Source of the DNA: Bacillota bacterium | GTDB lineage: Bacteria > Bacillota > Clostridia > Christensenellales > UMGS416 | Length of the DNA stretch: 64,000 nucleotides | Assembly (NCBI GenBank): GCA_023435705.1 | Contig: JAEYRH010000013.1 | Span: 62,001-126,000, forward strand | Direction: 5' to 3' | Translations under genes and position numbers: made by a program | In this document: positions 7,944-16,135 of the stretch, piece after piece | Layout of the letters: each line of letters starts with the position of its first letter | Numbering within the stretch: position 1 is the stretch's first letter | Notes under the pieces: model-generated | The model's input: only the letters and a program-made list of their open reading frames with translations | The model's database searches: none | What the model was told of the DNA's origin: nothing

Positions 7944-8786
7944 CTACAGCCTGCTTGTGTAAGCCTTCGGGTTATTCAGAAATCCCTTCATCAGCTTCAC
8001 ACCGGGCAGATCTTCCCAATTTGTTTGGGTGGGCGGGTTTTGATCCATGTCATACACGACCGCTCCCTCCATCGCCAGCAGGATCGGTGAATGAGTGGCA
8101 ATGATAAACTGGCAGTTACCCTCATGGCTCAGCTCTTTGAGGATGCTGTAGAGCGTAAGCTGCCTCAGCGGTGACAGCGGCGCCTCCGGTTCGTCCAGCA
8201 GGTAAAGACCGTTTGGCGCCAGGCGTTCTTGGAACAACCGCAAGAAGCTTTCACCATGGGATGCTGCTTCCAGCAGATCCTGCCCATACCGTTGCTCCAT
8301 GTCGCCGATACTGCCAGCGTAGGCAGCTCTGGCTTGGTTTTGTGCAAACACGCTGCGATCGGCGTACTCCTTTTCCACACGCTGCAGTTCAACCCGCATC
8401 TCTTCCCTTTGCTTTTGCAGCCCCACGGTAAAGTTGAAGAAATCCTCACTGCGTAAAAAGAATTTGAGAGCTGGCCTCTTTTCGAACACCAGCCGCATGC
8501 CGCGGGCAAAAGGCCGCAACCCTGCCAGCGTCTCATCCCGCCCGGCATCCATCCGACCCACAGCGGGCAGGCTGAGTTTCACGGCAAGGGCCTCCAGCAG
8601 CGTGGATTTGCCGGTGCCGTTGTCTCCTGAGAGCAATGTGACCGGTGCGGTGAACACCAGCTGCTCCAGGTTTTTGAGTGCCGGGATCGTATAAGGCCAG
8701 CAGGCAGGGCGCTCGTCTGCAAGGATGGCTTGGCGCAGATAGATCATGTGAACACTCATTTCATTAGGATAATTTGATTTAATCAC
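7944..8786 (-). CDS. AAA/ABC-like predicted ATPase (COG3910 type)
   Basis: A 280-residue ATPase of the overcoming-lysogenisation-defect/SMC-like family. Walker A is GDNGTGKST (~residues 53-61), then a short coiled-coil-like insertion (~125-160), then Walker B LYLLDEPEAPLS and the ATHSPIL motif near the C-terminus. Such proteins resemble minimal ABC ATPases without a signature-bearing transporter. The start is uncertain: 8786, 8759 and 8747 are all in frame and none has a strong ribosome site. Upstream gene of a two-gene unit with the unknown protein. Confidence 0.8.
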   Translation of the reverse strand: MIKSNYPNEMSVHMIYLRQAILADERPACWPYTIPALKNLEQLVFTAPVTLLSGDNGTGKSTLLEALAVKLSLPAVGRMDAGRDETLAGLRPFARGMRLVFEKRPALKFFLRSEDFFNFTVGLQKQREEMRVELQRVEKEYADRSVFAQNQARAAYAGSIGDMEQRYGQDLLEAASHGESFLRLFQERLAPNGLYLLDEPEAPLSPLRQLTLYSILKELSHEGNCQFIIATHSPILLAMEGAVVYDMDQNPPTQTNWEDLPGVKLMKGFLNNPKAYTSRL

Positions 8787-9035
8787 TTGGGTATTTCCTT
8801 GTCAATGCCGGAAAGGGCACAGCAAAATAGCGCGCACCTCCCTTACACCCTCTCCCGAAGAAGCCATCTCTCCCTGTCATATTCATATTACCCTTGAATA
8901 AACTTTTGCTGTGGGCCGAAATCTGTTCTTCTAAATAAACAAATATACCTGTACTACTTTTCGATTCAGCCACATAGGAATGACAGAGAGCATCAGCAAC
9001 AAACTTCGGCCATCAGGCTTCAGGGAGGGAACGGC

Positions 9036-10553
9036 ATGAACGTCATGAAGAAAACCATATATACCGAGCTCGCCGCAGCAGAGGCAGCCACGGCTGCGAT
9101 GGCCGAAGGGGCCATCGACCTGCCGCAGGGCTCGTCGTGCCAGCGGGTGATCAGCTGCGATGGCCGAGTCACTCAGCTCACGGCGGAAACCGTGAAAGGC
9201 GCGGTTTCGCTGGAGGGGCTGGCGGAGTTTGCCGTGGTGTATGAAGATACAGAGGGCGTGATCGAAAGCATCTCCGGTGTGTGCCCCTTCACGCACCGCC
9301 TGAGTGCGCCTCAGGCAGAGCCTGGTATGGACGCCAAAGTGGCCGGTAAGGTCTCTTCTCCGTCAGCCAGGACTGCAGGATCCGGCAGGCTGTTGGTTTC
9401 CGCGGTGGTGGAAATCGATGCCATGGTGACTGGGCTGCTGCCGGTGGAAGTGGCATGCGATGCCGACGACAACCGCCTCCAGATGCTCACGCAGAAGGTG
9501 TACTGGCACAGCAGGAGCGCTGCTGGAAAGGGCTCGTTCACTGTCCGCGAGGAGGTGGAGGTGCCCCGCGACCTGCCGGAGGTGCAAAAGGTGCTGGTGA
9601 GCCGGGCTGCAGTGCGCACCGGTGATGTGCAGGCACTGGCAGGCGAGGCCATGGTGGCCGGCGACTTGCTGCTTAGCGTCACTTATCTGGATAAGGCTGG
9701 CAACATCAACCAAGGCAGTTTTGATGTGTCTTTCGGCGCGCCTGTGACGGCGGCCGGCATGCAGGAAAAGATGGAAGCCCGTGCCTGGGGCAGCGCATCC
9801 CAGTTGTTCATAAATGTCGGCGAGAACCTGAGCGATGAGCGGCGCGTGCTTTCCATCGAGGCGCCGCTGTTCCTGAACGTCGAGGGCTACGAGCCCTGCG
9901 AGGTGGAGGCGCTGAGTGATGCCTACCACCTGGAGTACGACATTGGCATGGCCCGGGAGGAGATTGGCCTGTTTGACGGCCCGGTCGAGGTGTCCGAGAA
10001 GGTGAAGGTGAGGGGTGCGCTGCCCCGTACCGATGTTCTGGATGCAGAGGCCAGCCTGCAGGCGACAGAGGTTACGCCGGTGCTGGACAATTACTCCGTG
10101 ACTGACGGGCAGGTGGACCTGTCCGGCAGGCTTGCTGCCAGGGTGTTCTGGCGCGGTGCTGACGACAAGCTCATGAGCACGTTGGTGGATGTGCCCTTCG
10201 CGGCTTCCATCCAGTGGCAGGGCGCTTCGCCGGACAGCAAGGTGGAGATTGGTGTGAGCGCGGTGAAAGCCGAGGCATTTGCCGGATCCAACCAGTTTGA
10301 GGTGGAGGCGGACCTGGATGTGGCGGTTTCCAGCCGCAGGCTCATGGACTACACAGTGATTACGAACCTCGAGCAGGGTCCGCCGCTGGCCCGGGCAATG
10401 GCCCCGCTCACGCTCTGCATCGCCGGCCCCGGTGATACAGCCTGGACGCTGGCCAAGCGCTGCCGGGTGAAGGTGGATGACCTGATCAAGACAAACCCTG
10501 AGATTGCCAAGGGCGTGCAGGCTGGCCAAAGGCTTGTCATCCTGCGGAAATAG
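9036..10553 (+). CDS. SipL-like spore coat morphogenesis protein (DUF3794 repeats plus LysM)
   Basis: A 505-residue protein with three DUF3794 (SPOCS) repeats covering about residues 40-440 and a C-terminal LysM domain (~455-503, ending GVQAGQRLVILRK). This architecture matches SipL of Clostridioides difficile, which binds SpoIVA through its LysM domain and is needed for coat localisation around the forespore. Whether this is the functional SipL or a paralogue cannot be told from one gene. GGGAGGG lies eight bases before the ATG at 9036. Monocistronic or leaking into terC past a weak terminator. Confidence 0.85.
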   Translation: MNVMKKTIYTELAAAEAATAAMAEGAIDLPQGSSCQRVISCDGRVTQLTAETVKGAVSLEGLAEFAVVYEDTEGVIESISGVCPFTHRLSAPQAEPGMDAKVAGKVSSPSARTAGSGRLLVSAVVEIDAMVTGLLPVEVACDADDNRLQMLTQKVYWHSRSAAGKGSFTVREEVEVPRDLPEVQKVLVSRAAVRTGDVQALAGEAMVAGDLLLSVTYLDKAGNINQGSFDVSFGAPVTAAGMQEKMEARAWGSASQLFINVGENLSDERRVLSIEAPLFLNVEGYEPCEVEALSDAYHLEYDIGMAREEIGLFDGPVEVSEKVKVRGALPRTDVLDAEASLQATEVTPVLDNYSVTDGQVDLSGRLAARVFWRGADDKLMSTLVDVPFAASIQWQGASPDSKVEIGVSAVKAEAFAGSNQFEVEADLDVAVSSRRLMDYTVITNLEQGPPLARAMAPLTLCIAGPGDTAWTLAKRCRVKVDDLIKTNPEIAKGVQAGQRLVILRK

Positions 10554-10567
10554 TTTGGTGCAGAGTC

Positions 10568-10603
10568 AATCCCCTCCGTCGGGTTTCCGGCAGAGGGGAT
10601 TTT
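10568..10603 (+). terminator. Terminator between the sipL-like gene and terC
   Basis: Stem AATCCCCT (10568-10575) with AGGGGATT (10594-10601), inner pairs CCG/CGG, followed by TTTT. It lies only ten bases before the ribosome site of terC, so read-through may supply part of terC expression. Confidence 0.65.
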
Positions 10604-10618
10604 GCTTGCGGAGGAATC

Positions 10619-11449
10619 ATGACTGTTAAAAAGGCGCTCCGACGGGCGCTATGCTGGGTGGGGCTGGCGCTGCTATTCAACCTGGGAGTGCTTTTATTCC
10701 AGGGCAGGCAGTCGGCAATTGAGTTCTTCGGTGGCTATATCATTGAGCTAAGCCTATCGGTGGACAACTTGTTTTTGTTTCTGATGATCTTTTCCTCTTT
10801 CGGCATCCCGGCGGAGTACCAGCGCAGGGTGTTGGCTTTTGGCGTGGCCGGTGCGGTTTTGATGCGCTTTCTATTCATTCTCCTTGGTGCCGCGCTGGTG
10901 CGCAGGTTTGAGTGGGCCCTGTATGTGTTTGGTGCAATCCTGATTTTCAGTGGAACAAGAATGATGATGGCGCCTGACCATCAGAAGGACTATAAAGGCC
11001 ACCCATTGATGATGAGATTTGGCAAGGCGTTTCCGTTCACTGGCAAGCTGGAGGGGGAGAAATTCTTTGCGCGCCGCAACGGCAGGGTGTATGCCACGCT
11101 GTTGTTTGCAGTCCTGCTGCTGGTGGAATTTTCTGATCTCCTGTTTGCGATCGATTCCATCCCGGCCATTTTTTCCATCACAACTGATGTTTTCATTGTG
11201 TACACCTCAAACATTTTTGCCATACTTGGGCTTCGGTCGTTCTATTTCGCACTGGAACGTTTGTACAGGGTTTTTGCCTATATGAAATATGGCGTTGCCG
11301 CTGTGCTGGTGTTTACCGGTGTGAAGTTGTCCATACTCTTTCTCGATATAGAGATTCCAATCCCTCTGTCTATTGGCATCATCGCGGCTGCCCTAAGCGT
11401 GAGCATCGTCGCGTCACTGCTGTTTGCAAGCCCCGACGAAAGAACATGA
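10619..11449 (+). CDS. TerC/Alx family integral membrane protein
   Basis: A 276-residue, about seven-helix membrane protein. The two TerC signature segments are visible: IIELSLSVDNLFLFLMIF near residue 45 and LLVEFSDLLFAIDSIPAIF near residue 175, each with the conserved Asp in a membrane helix. Members export manganese or contribute to metallation of secreted enzymes; older tellurite-resistance naming is misleading. The ATG at 10619 follows GGAGGAA. I looked for a manganese (yybP-ykoY) riboswitch, but the upstream gap is too short. Confidence 0.9.
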   Translation: MTVKKALRRALCWVGLALLFNLGVLLFQGRQSAIEFFGGYIIELSLSVDNLFLFLMIFSSFGIPAEYQRRVLAFGVAGAVLMRFLFILLGAALVRRFEWALYVFGAILIFSGTRMMMAPDHQKDYKGHPLMMRFGKAFPFTGKLEGEKFFARRNGRVYATLLFAVLLLVEFSDLLFAIDSIPAIFSITTDVFIVYTSNIFAILGLRSFYFALERLYRVFAYMKYGVAAVLVFTGVKLSILFLDIEIPIPLSIGIIAAALSVSIVASLLFASPDERT

Positions 11450-11540
11450 TTCCAAGATAAAAGTGTGATGGCGTGTTTCAGACTTGACACAACGCTGTCG
11501 AGTATGCTCTGCTATCCTGTGGGAAAAGGAGGCAGAGATT

Positions 11541-12200
11541 ATGAAACTTGAATTGCCAGTTACGCCGCCAGCCCATCTCAAGGAGCAATGGCCCGGCCAG
11601 TTCTCACTGTTTTCTTATTATACCTTTGCCATCGATGTGCCGATGCCGGTGTTCATCATCACCACGCTGAAGGATGACGGTCTTGCCAACGCCGCGCTGA
11701 GCGCGTGGGGCATGATGACAGGCAGCGGCAAGGAACCTAAGTTTCTGCTGCAGGTGCACAATTACACAGAGAGCCGCCGCCTCATCGAGCAAAACGGCGA
11801 GTTTGTGATTAATTACCCTTCGCTGCCGCTTTATCGCCAGGCTCTTGAGACTGTCAAACGATTCGATGGCCAGACTGATGAGATCCAGGCCAGCGGCTTG
11901 ACCCACGAGCGCTCCGCCGTCGTGAAGGCTCCCAGGGTGGCGGAGTGCTTCGCGTGCCTGGAGTGTCGTGTGGACTGGATGCGCGGCATGGAATCGGGTG
12001 AAGAAACCAGCACGCTTGTGCAGGCTTCCATCGTGCATGCCGCCATTGACGAAGCTGTATGCCGTGACGGCCTGGCGGACTCGCTGCGGCAGAAGCAGTG
12101 GGCCATCCACATATCGGAGTCTGTCAACCCTGTCAATGGCGCGGCGGACACCGGTTTGTTTGCGCCGCTGAACGTTCAAAACGCTGTCAAGCTGTCATAA
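11541..12200 (+). CDS. Flavin reductase-like domain protein
   Basis: A 219-residue protein of the FMN-binding flavin-reductase-like (split-barrel) family, seen in PMPVFIITTLKDDGLANAALSAW near the N-terminus, where the flavin usually binds, and in the following FLLQVHNYTESRRLI-EFVINYP strands. Such proteins reduce or carry FMN, or have unknown substrates in anaerobes. The ATG at 11541 follows AGGAGG; the longer frame from 11484 has no ribosome site. A TTGACA at 11484-11489 could be a -35 box, but no -10 stands at the usual spacing. Confidence 0.82.
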   Translation: MKLELPVTPPAHLKEQWPGQFSLFSYYTFAIDVPMPVFIITTLKDDGLANAALSAWGMMTGSGKEPKFLLQVHNYTESRRLIEQNGEFVINYPSLPLYRQALETVKRFDGQTDEIQASGLTHERSAVVKAPRVAECFACLECRVDWMRGMESGEETSTLVQASIVHAAIDEAVCRDGLADSLRQKQWAIHISESVNPVNGAADTGLFAPLNVQNAVKLS

Positions 12201-12228
12201 CCAATTCAAGAATGAGGGAGGGAAACAA

Positions 12229-12600
12229 ATGAAAGTAACCGGAATCTGCCTGATCACCGACAATGTGCGTGCGCTGGCTGAGTTTTACACCCAAGCGCTC
12301 GGCGTTACAGCAGACATCAACGATGTGCACGTGGATCTGGAGACGGATGGTGCCGGGATCGCAATCTTCTCCACGCAGGGCATGGAGGAGATGGCTCCTG
12401 GTTCCATGAAAAGCGCGGGTGCGGGGCGCACTGCAGTCATGCTCCAGGTGCAGGATGTGGATGCGCATTTTGAGAGGATCTCTCATATGGGTGCAGAGAT
12501 CCTGCTGGAGCCCAAGACCCATCCATGGGGCAGCCGGGCATTCTGGTTCAAAGACCCCGATGGCAATATCGTGGATTTTTTCAGTCGGCCTGCAGGTTGA
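12229..12600 (+). CDS. VOC-superfamily (glyoxalase/bleomycin resistance fold) protein
   Basis: A 123-residue single VOC domain, with paired beta-alpha-beta halves (ICLITDNVRALAEFYTQALG at the start; FWFKDPDGNIVDFF at the end). The terminal motif DPDGNIVDF is typical of the family. Metal ligands cannot be fixed by eye, so the activity is open. GGGAGGG precedes the ATG; 28 bases after the flavin reductase gene, so possibly one transcript. Confidence 0.85.
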   Translation: MKVTGICLITDNVRALAEFYTQALGVTADINDVHVDLETDGAGIAIFSTQGMEEMAPGSMKSAGAGRTAVMLQVQDVDAHFERISHMGAEILLEPKTHPWGSRAFWFKDPDGNIVDFFSRPAG

Positions 12601-12710
12601 TTCCAGCCGCGCCGTCCTGCAACAGCCCGGTGATTCCCGCATGGTGTTCCACGCTTTGTGAGGTTATGATATAATCAGGCAAATGCTGATGATTTGATAA
12701 GGACGGTATC

Positions 12711-13484
12711 ATGCAGGACATCAAGAATAAACTGGGCTTCATCTGCGACATGGACGGCGTGATTTATCACGGCAACCATCTGCTCCCCGGCGCGAAGGAT
12801 TTTGTGGATTGGCTTGTAAAGGAAAACAAGAGCTTCCTGTTTTTAACCAACTCCTCAGAGAGATCTCCGAGAGAGCTCCGGCAGAAGCTGCAGCGTATGG
12901 GCATGGACGTAGAGGAGACTCATTTTTATACCAGTGCGTTGGCCACGGCGGAATTCCTCTCCACGCAAATGCCCCATTGCTCGGCATACGTGATTGGCGA
13001 GGCAGGCTTGCAAAACGCGCTGTATGAGGCTGGGATCACGTTTAATGATGTTTCACCCGATTATGTTGTGGTGGGCGAGACGCGCCACTATAACTACGAG
13101 AGTATCCTGAGAGCAGTGAGCCTGGTCAACAAAGGTGCTCGCCTGATTGGCACCAATCCTGACCTCACCGGCCCCATTGAGGGTGGAATTGCCCCGGCTT
13201 GCCGGGCACTGGTGGCACCCATCGAGATGTCTACAGGCAAGCAGGCATATTTCGTGGGAAAGCCAAACCCCCTGATGATGCGCACCGGCCGCAAGATGCT
13301 GGGTTGCCACTCCGCTGAGATGGTGATCATCGGAGACCGGATGGACACCGACATCATCGCCGGCATAGAGTCCGGCATTGACACGGTGCTGGTGCTTACC
13401 GGTGTTTCCACCCGTGAGAGCATCAACCAGTTCCCCTACCGGCCAAGTTACGTGCTGGACAGGGTGGGGGACATTGTGAAGTAG
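12711..13484 (+). CDS. HAD-IIA family phosphatase (NagD-like)
   Basis: A 257-residue haloacid-dehalogenase phosphatase of subfamily IIA. Motif I is DMDGVIYHG (nucleophile Asp14), motif II FLTNSS, the cap holds VVVGETRHYNYE, motif III is the lysine in VGKPNP, and motif IV GDRMDTDI. NagD-type enzymes dephosphorylate nucleotides or sugar phosphates; the exact substrate is unknown. A moderate ribosome site (AAGGACGG) precedes the ATG. The gene ends directly in a dispersed repeat. Confidence 0.9.
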   Translation: MQDIKNKLGFICDMDGVIYHGNHLLPGAKDFVDWLVKENKSFLFLTNSSERSPRELRQKLQRMGMDVEETHFYTSALATAEFLSTQMPHCSAYVIGEAGLQNALYEAGITFNDVSPDYVVVGETRHYNYESILRAVSLVNKGARLIGTNPDLTGPIEGGIAPACRALVAPIEMSTGKQAYFVGKPNPLMMRTGRKMLGCHSAEMVIIGDRMDTDIIAGIESGIDTVLVLTGVSTRESINQFPYRPSYVLDRVGDIVK

Positions 13485-13580
13485 TCAGTAGTCAGTAGCC
13501 AGTAGTCAGTGGTCAATGGAAAGTACGATACAGTCGGAATATGGCGGTCAATGTAGAGGCCGGGCTCTGTACCGGCCCGC
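13482..13580. repeat. Intergenic repeat, copy A: AGTAGTC-type tandem heptamers plus GC-rich hairpin
   Basis: Directly after a TAG stop there are tandem variants of AGTAGTC/AGTAGCC (13482-13514), then the hairpin GGCCGG-GCTCTGTA-CCGGCC at 13558-13577. The same two parts recur as copy B after infB and, heptamers only, as copy C before copZ. It may act as a weak terminator. The rest of the gap to the rimP promoter, 13581-13692, holds no gene that I can support. Confidence 0.7.
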
Positions 13581-13692
13581 AATCCCACCGTCGCTACGGC
13601 GACACCTCTCCTTTACCCAACACAAGGATGGTGATCTATTTGTGTTGTGGGCTTTAAATCCAAGCAATTGCGCGGATTTTGAAATTGGCTTG

Positions 13693-13721
13693 TTGATATT
13701 TGCCAGACACGGTGTTATAAT
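13693..13721 (+). promoter_or_regulatory. Strong sigma-A promoter of the rimP-nusA-infB operon
   Basis: TTGATA at 13693-13698 and TATAAT at 13716-13721 with a 17-base spacer, plus an extended -10 (TGT before TATAAT). It gives an untranslated leader of about 200 bases before rimP, containing the stable hairpin AGAGTGGG-GCTC-CCCACTCT at 13761-13780; this leader could carry regulation. Confidence 0.8.
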
Positions 13722-13929
13722 AAAACAGGTTGATTTCGCGCTGATGACTGCGTTTTCGCAAGAGTGGGGCTCCCCACTCTTTCGCATTGTTTTAGGCTTC
13801 AACAACCGGACACGGTGATTGGGCTGAAAGGCGTCGCTTTTCGGCGAATTGTAGTCTTTCTGGCGCGGAGATTTGCTTTCCGTAGGGGGAGAATGCCTTC
13901 TGCGGCCATCATGGAAAGGTGAAGAGCGG

Positions 13930-14400
13930 TTGGAGAAAAGGTCCGTCAAGGATGTCGCAAAGGCCGTTGTAGAACGGGGACTGGCAGGAACAGAATACGA
14001 ACTCGTGGATGTCCAGTTCAAGAGCGAACGGGGCCAATGGTATTTAAACATATTTGTGGACAAGCCTGGTGGCATCATGCTTGATGACTGCGAGCTTGTC
14101 AACCAGTTGATCGATCCGATTTTGGATTCTGAGCCGGAGATCGCCGGAAAACACGATTTTCTGGTCGTGTCGTCACCGGGGTTAGACAGGCCGATTAAAA
14201 CTGATAACGATTTTAAGCGTAATCTGGGCAGAAAACTGGATGTGAAACTCTTCTCCCCCATGGACAAAAAGAGGGAGATTACCGGTGTATTGATGTCGTT
14301 CGATGCTGAGAACATCAATCTGGAGCAGGACGGCGCCAAAGAGGCCATTGTTGTGAAACGAGCCAACATCGCCAAGGCACAGCAGCATATCGAGTTCTGA
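13930..14400 (+). CDS. rimP: Ribosome maturation factor RimP
   Basis: A 156-residue protein for 30S subunit maturation. The sequence follows RimP closely: GTEYELVDVQFK, LNIFVDKPGGIMLDDCELVN, then the signature VSSPGLDRPI and the C-terminal SH3-like half. The TTG at 13930 is chosen because AAAGGTGA stands eight bases upstream and the protein then begins at the usual family position. First gene of the classical rimP-nusA-ylxR-ylxQ-infB operon. Confidence 0.93.
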   Translation: MEKRSVKDVAKAVVERGLAGTEYELVDVQFKSERGQWYLNIFVDKPGGIMLDDCELVNQLIDPILDSEPEIAGKHDFLVVSSPGLDRPIKTDNDFKRNLGRKLDVKLFSPMDKKREITGVLMSFDAENINLEQDGAKEAIVVKRANIAKAQQHIEF

Positions 14401-14413
14401 GGAGTGGATTGGA

Positions 14414-15526
14414 ATGAAAGTTGATTTTCTGAATGCCCTTGACGAAATAGAAAAAGAGAGAGGTATCGGCAAGGATGTATTGCTGGAGGCCATCGAGGCC
14501 GCCCTTGCCGCCGCATACAAGCGAAATTATGGAAGCGAGCAGAATGTCCGTGTGAATGTGTCCCGCGAGAGCGGCGACATCAAGGTGTATAACCTGCGCA
14601 CTGTCGTGGAAGAGGTTGCCAATCCCGAGACCGAGGTGAGCCTGGAGGAAGCCAAGAGCATCGCTACCCGTTACCGCGTGGGTGATATTGTGGAGCGAGA
14701 GGTTTCAACCAGTGATTTCGGCCGCATTGCGGCTCAGACTGCCAAGCAGGTGATCGTGCAGCGCATTCGCGAAGCCGAGCGCGGCGTGATTTTTGATGAG
14801 TTTCAGGAAAAGCAGGATGAGATTGTCACCGGCGTGGTGCGCCGTGTGGAGCGTAACAATGTGTATATCGGTGTGGGCCGCAGCGAGTGCTACCTGCCGC
14901 CGTCTGAACAAGCCCGCAGCGAGCGCTATATGGTCAATGACCGTCTGAGGGTATATGTTGTGGAGGTCCGCCGCACCAACAAGGGCCCACAAGTGATCGT
15001 GAGCCGGTCCCACCCGGGCTTGATCAAGAGGCTGTTTGAAAATGAAGTGCCCGAAATCAAGACCGGTGTGGTGGAGATCCGCGGGATTACCCGCGAGGCC
15101 GGCTACCGCACCAAAATGGCTGTCTATTCCCGCGATGAGGAAGTGGATCCGGTGGGCGCCTGCGTGGGCCAGCGTGGCATGCGCGTGGAACGTGTTGTGG
15201 CCGAGCTTGGCAACGAGCGCATTGACATCGTGCCCTGGAGCGATGACCCGGCTGAGTATATCGCCAACGCCTTAAGCCCCGCCAAGGTGAGCATGGTGCG
15301 CCTGAATGAACGGGACAAAATCGCACGCATCATTGTGGCGGATAACCAGCTTTCGCTTGCCATTGGCCGCGAGGGGCAAAATGCCCGGCTGGCCGCAAAG
15401 CTCACTGGCTGGAAGATTGACATCAAGAGTCAGTCACAAGTGATGGCAGCCGCCGCTGAAGAGGCGATGATGGAAGAGACCGAAGAGTATGAAGAGGCCG
15501 AGGAGTTTGAGGAGTCTCAGGAATAG
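14414..15526 (+). CDS. nusA: Transcription termination/antitermination factor NusA
   Basis: A 370-residue NusA: N-terminal RNA-polymerase-binding domain (~1-125), S1 domain (~130-200), and two KH domains (~205-345, with IVSRSHPGLIKRLFENEVPEI and LAIGREGQNARLAAKLTGWKIDI). It ends in a short acidic tail (EETEEYEEAEEFEESQE), without the extra acidic repeats of proteobacterial NusA. Ribosome site GGAGTGG; 13 bases after rimP. Confidence 0.97.
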   Translation: MKVDFLNALDEIEKERGIGKDVLLEAIEAALAAAYKRNYGSEQNVRVNVSRESGDIKVYNLRTVVEEVANPETEVSLEEAKSIATRYRVGDIVEREVSTSDFGRIAAQTAKQVIVQRIREAERGVIFDEFQEKQDEIVTGVVRRVERNNVYIGVGRSECYLPPSEQARSERYMVNDRLRVYVVEVRRTNKGPQVIVSRSHPGLIKRLFENEVPEIKTGVVEIRGITREAGYRTKMAVYSRDEEVDPVGACVGQRGMRVERVVAELGNERIDIVPWSDDPAEYIANALSPAKVSMVRLNERDKIARIIVADNQLSLAIGREGQNARLAAKLTGWKIDIKSQSQVMAAAAEEAMMEETEEYEEAEEFEESQE

Positions 15527-15541
15527 CCAGGAGGTGCGCCT

Positions 15542-15817
15542 GTGAAAACCAGAAAGGTTCCCATGCGCATGTGTACCGGCTGCCGGGAGCGCAAGGCCAA
15601 AAAGGAGCTCATCCGTGTGGTCCGCACACCGGAGGGAGAAGTCACCATTGACCGCACAGGCCGCAAAAACGGTCGTGGTGCATATCTATGTATGGACAAT
15701 GTTGCCTGCCTGGAAAAGGCAGTGAAGACCAAGATGCTGGAGCGGTCGCTTGAGACGCCCATTGGGGCTGAAATCTACGAAAAGCTCCGCGGGGAGTTGA
15801 CGGACAACCATGAGTGA
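15542..15817 (+). CDS. ylxR: YlxR/RnpM family RNA-binding protein
   Basis: A 91-residue DUF448 protein. The family signature RMCTGCRERKAKKELIRVVR and GRGAYLC are present, with paired cysteines. The family binds RNA; in B. subtilis it has been linked to RNase P modulation (RnpM). GTG start at 15542 with AGGAGGTG upstream. It overlaps the next gene by eight bases, indicating coupling. Confidence 0.93.
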   Translation: MKTRKVPMRMCTGCRERKAKKELIRVVRTPEGEVTIDRTGRKNGRGAYLCMDNVACLEKAVKTKMLERSLETPIGAEIYEKLRGELTDNHE

Positions 15818-16115
15818 CCGCTTGAAAGGTATGATCGGCTTGGCCATCAAAGCTGGCCGCGCGGTCTCGGGAGGGTTCGCCGTGCAGGGCGTTGTGGTGC
15901 AGCGCAAGGCAAAACTGGTGCTGGTGGATGGCAGAGCAGCGCCGAACACCGTGAGGCAGTATACTGCGATGTGTGAAAACAACCGTGTGCCATGCATCGT
16001 TCTGAAGGAAGAGGGCTTGTTGGAGCAGTTGACCAGCCGCGACAACAGGACAGTACTGGCGATTATCGACGGCGGGTTTGCCGAGGCGATACAGGAGATT
16101 TTGAGGAAAGAATAA
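15810..16115 (+). CDS. ylxQ: YlxQ, L7Ae/L30e-type RNA-binding protein
   Basis: A 101-residue member of the L7Ae/L30e family of kink-turn RNA-binding proteins (GLAIKAGRAVSGG, KLVLVDGRAAPNT). Always found in this operon between ylxR and infB in Firmicutes. The start at 15810 lies within the end of ylxR. Confidence 0.92.
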   Translation: MSDRLKGMIGLAIKAGRAVSGGFAVQGVVVQRKAKLVLVDGRAAPNTVRQYTAMCENNRVPCIVLKEEGLLEQLTSRDNRTVLAIIDGGFAEAIQEILRKE

Positions 16116-16135
16116 CCCCGGGGGTGTGCAAGCGA

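Noticed and set aside
9363..10529. 388-codon minus-strand open frame opposite the sipL-like gene
   Set aside because: Shadow; His/Arg-rich product without family features, no ribosome site.
10554..10618. Manganese riboswitch upstream of terC
   Set aside because: The gap is only 65 bases and is filled by a terminator-like hairpin; no room for a yybP-ykoY element.
11484..11540. TTGACA as the flavin reductase promoter
   Set aside because: No acceptable -10 at 16-18 bases; nearest T/A-rich hexamers give spacers of 13, 20 or 23.
13548..14516. 322-codon minus-strand frame and a 100-codon plus-strand frame (13516-13818) near rimP
   Set aside because: The first covers rimP and its promoter antisense; the second runs through the repeat and the promoter, lacks a ribosome site and any domain.
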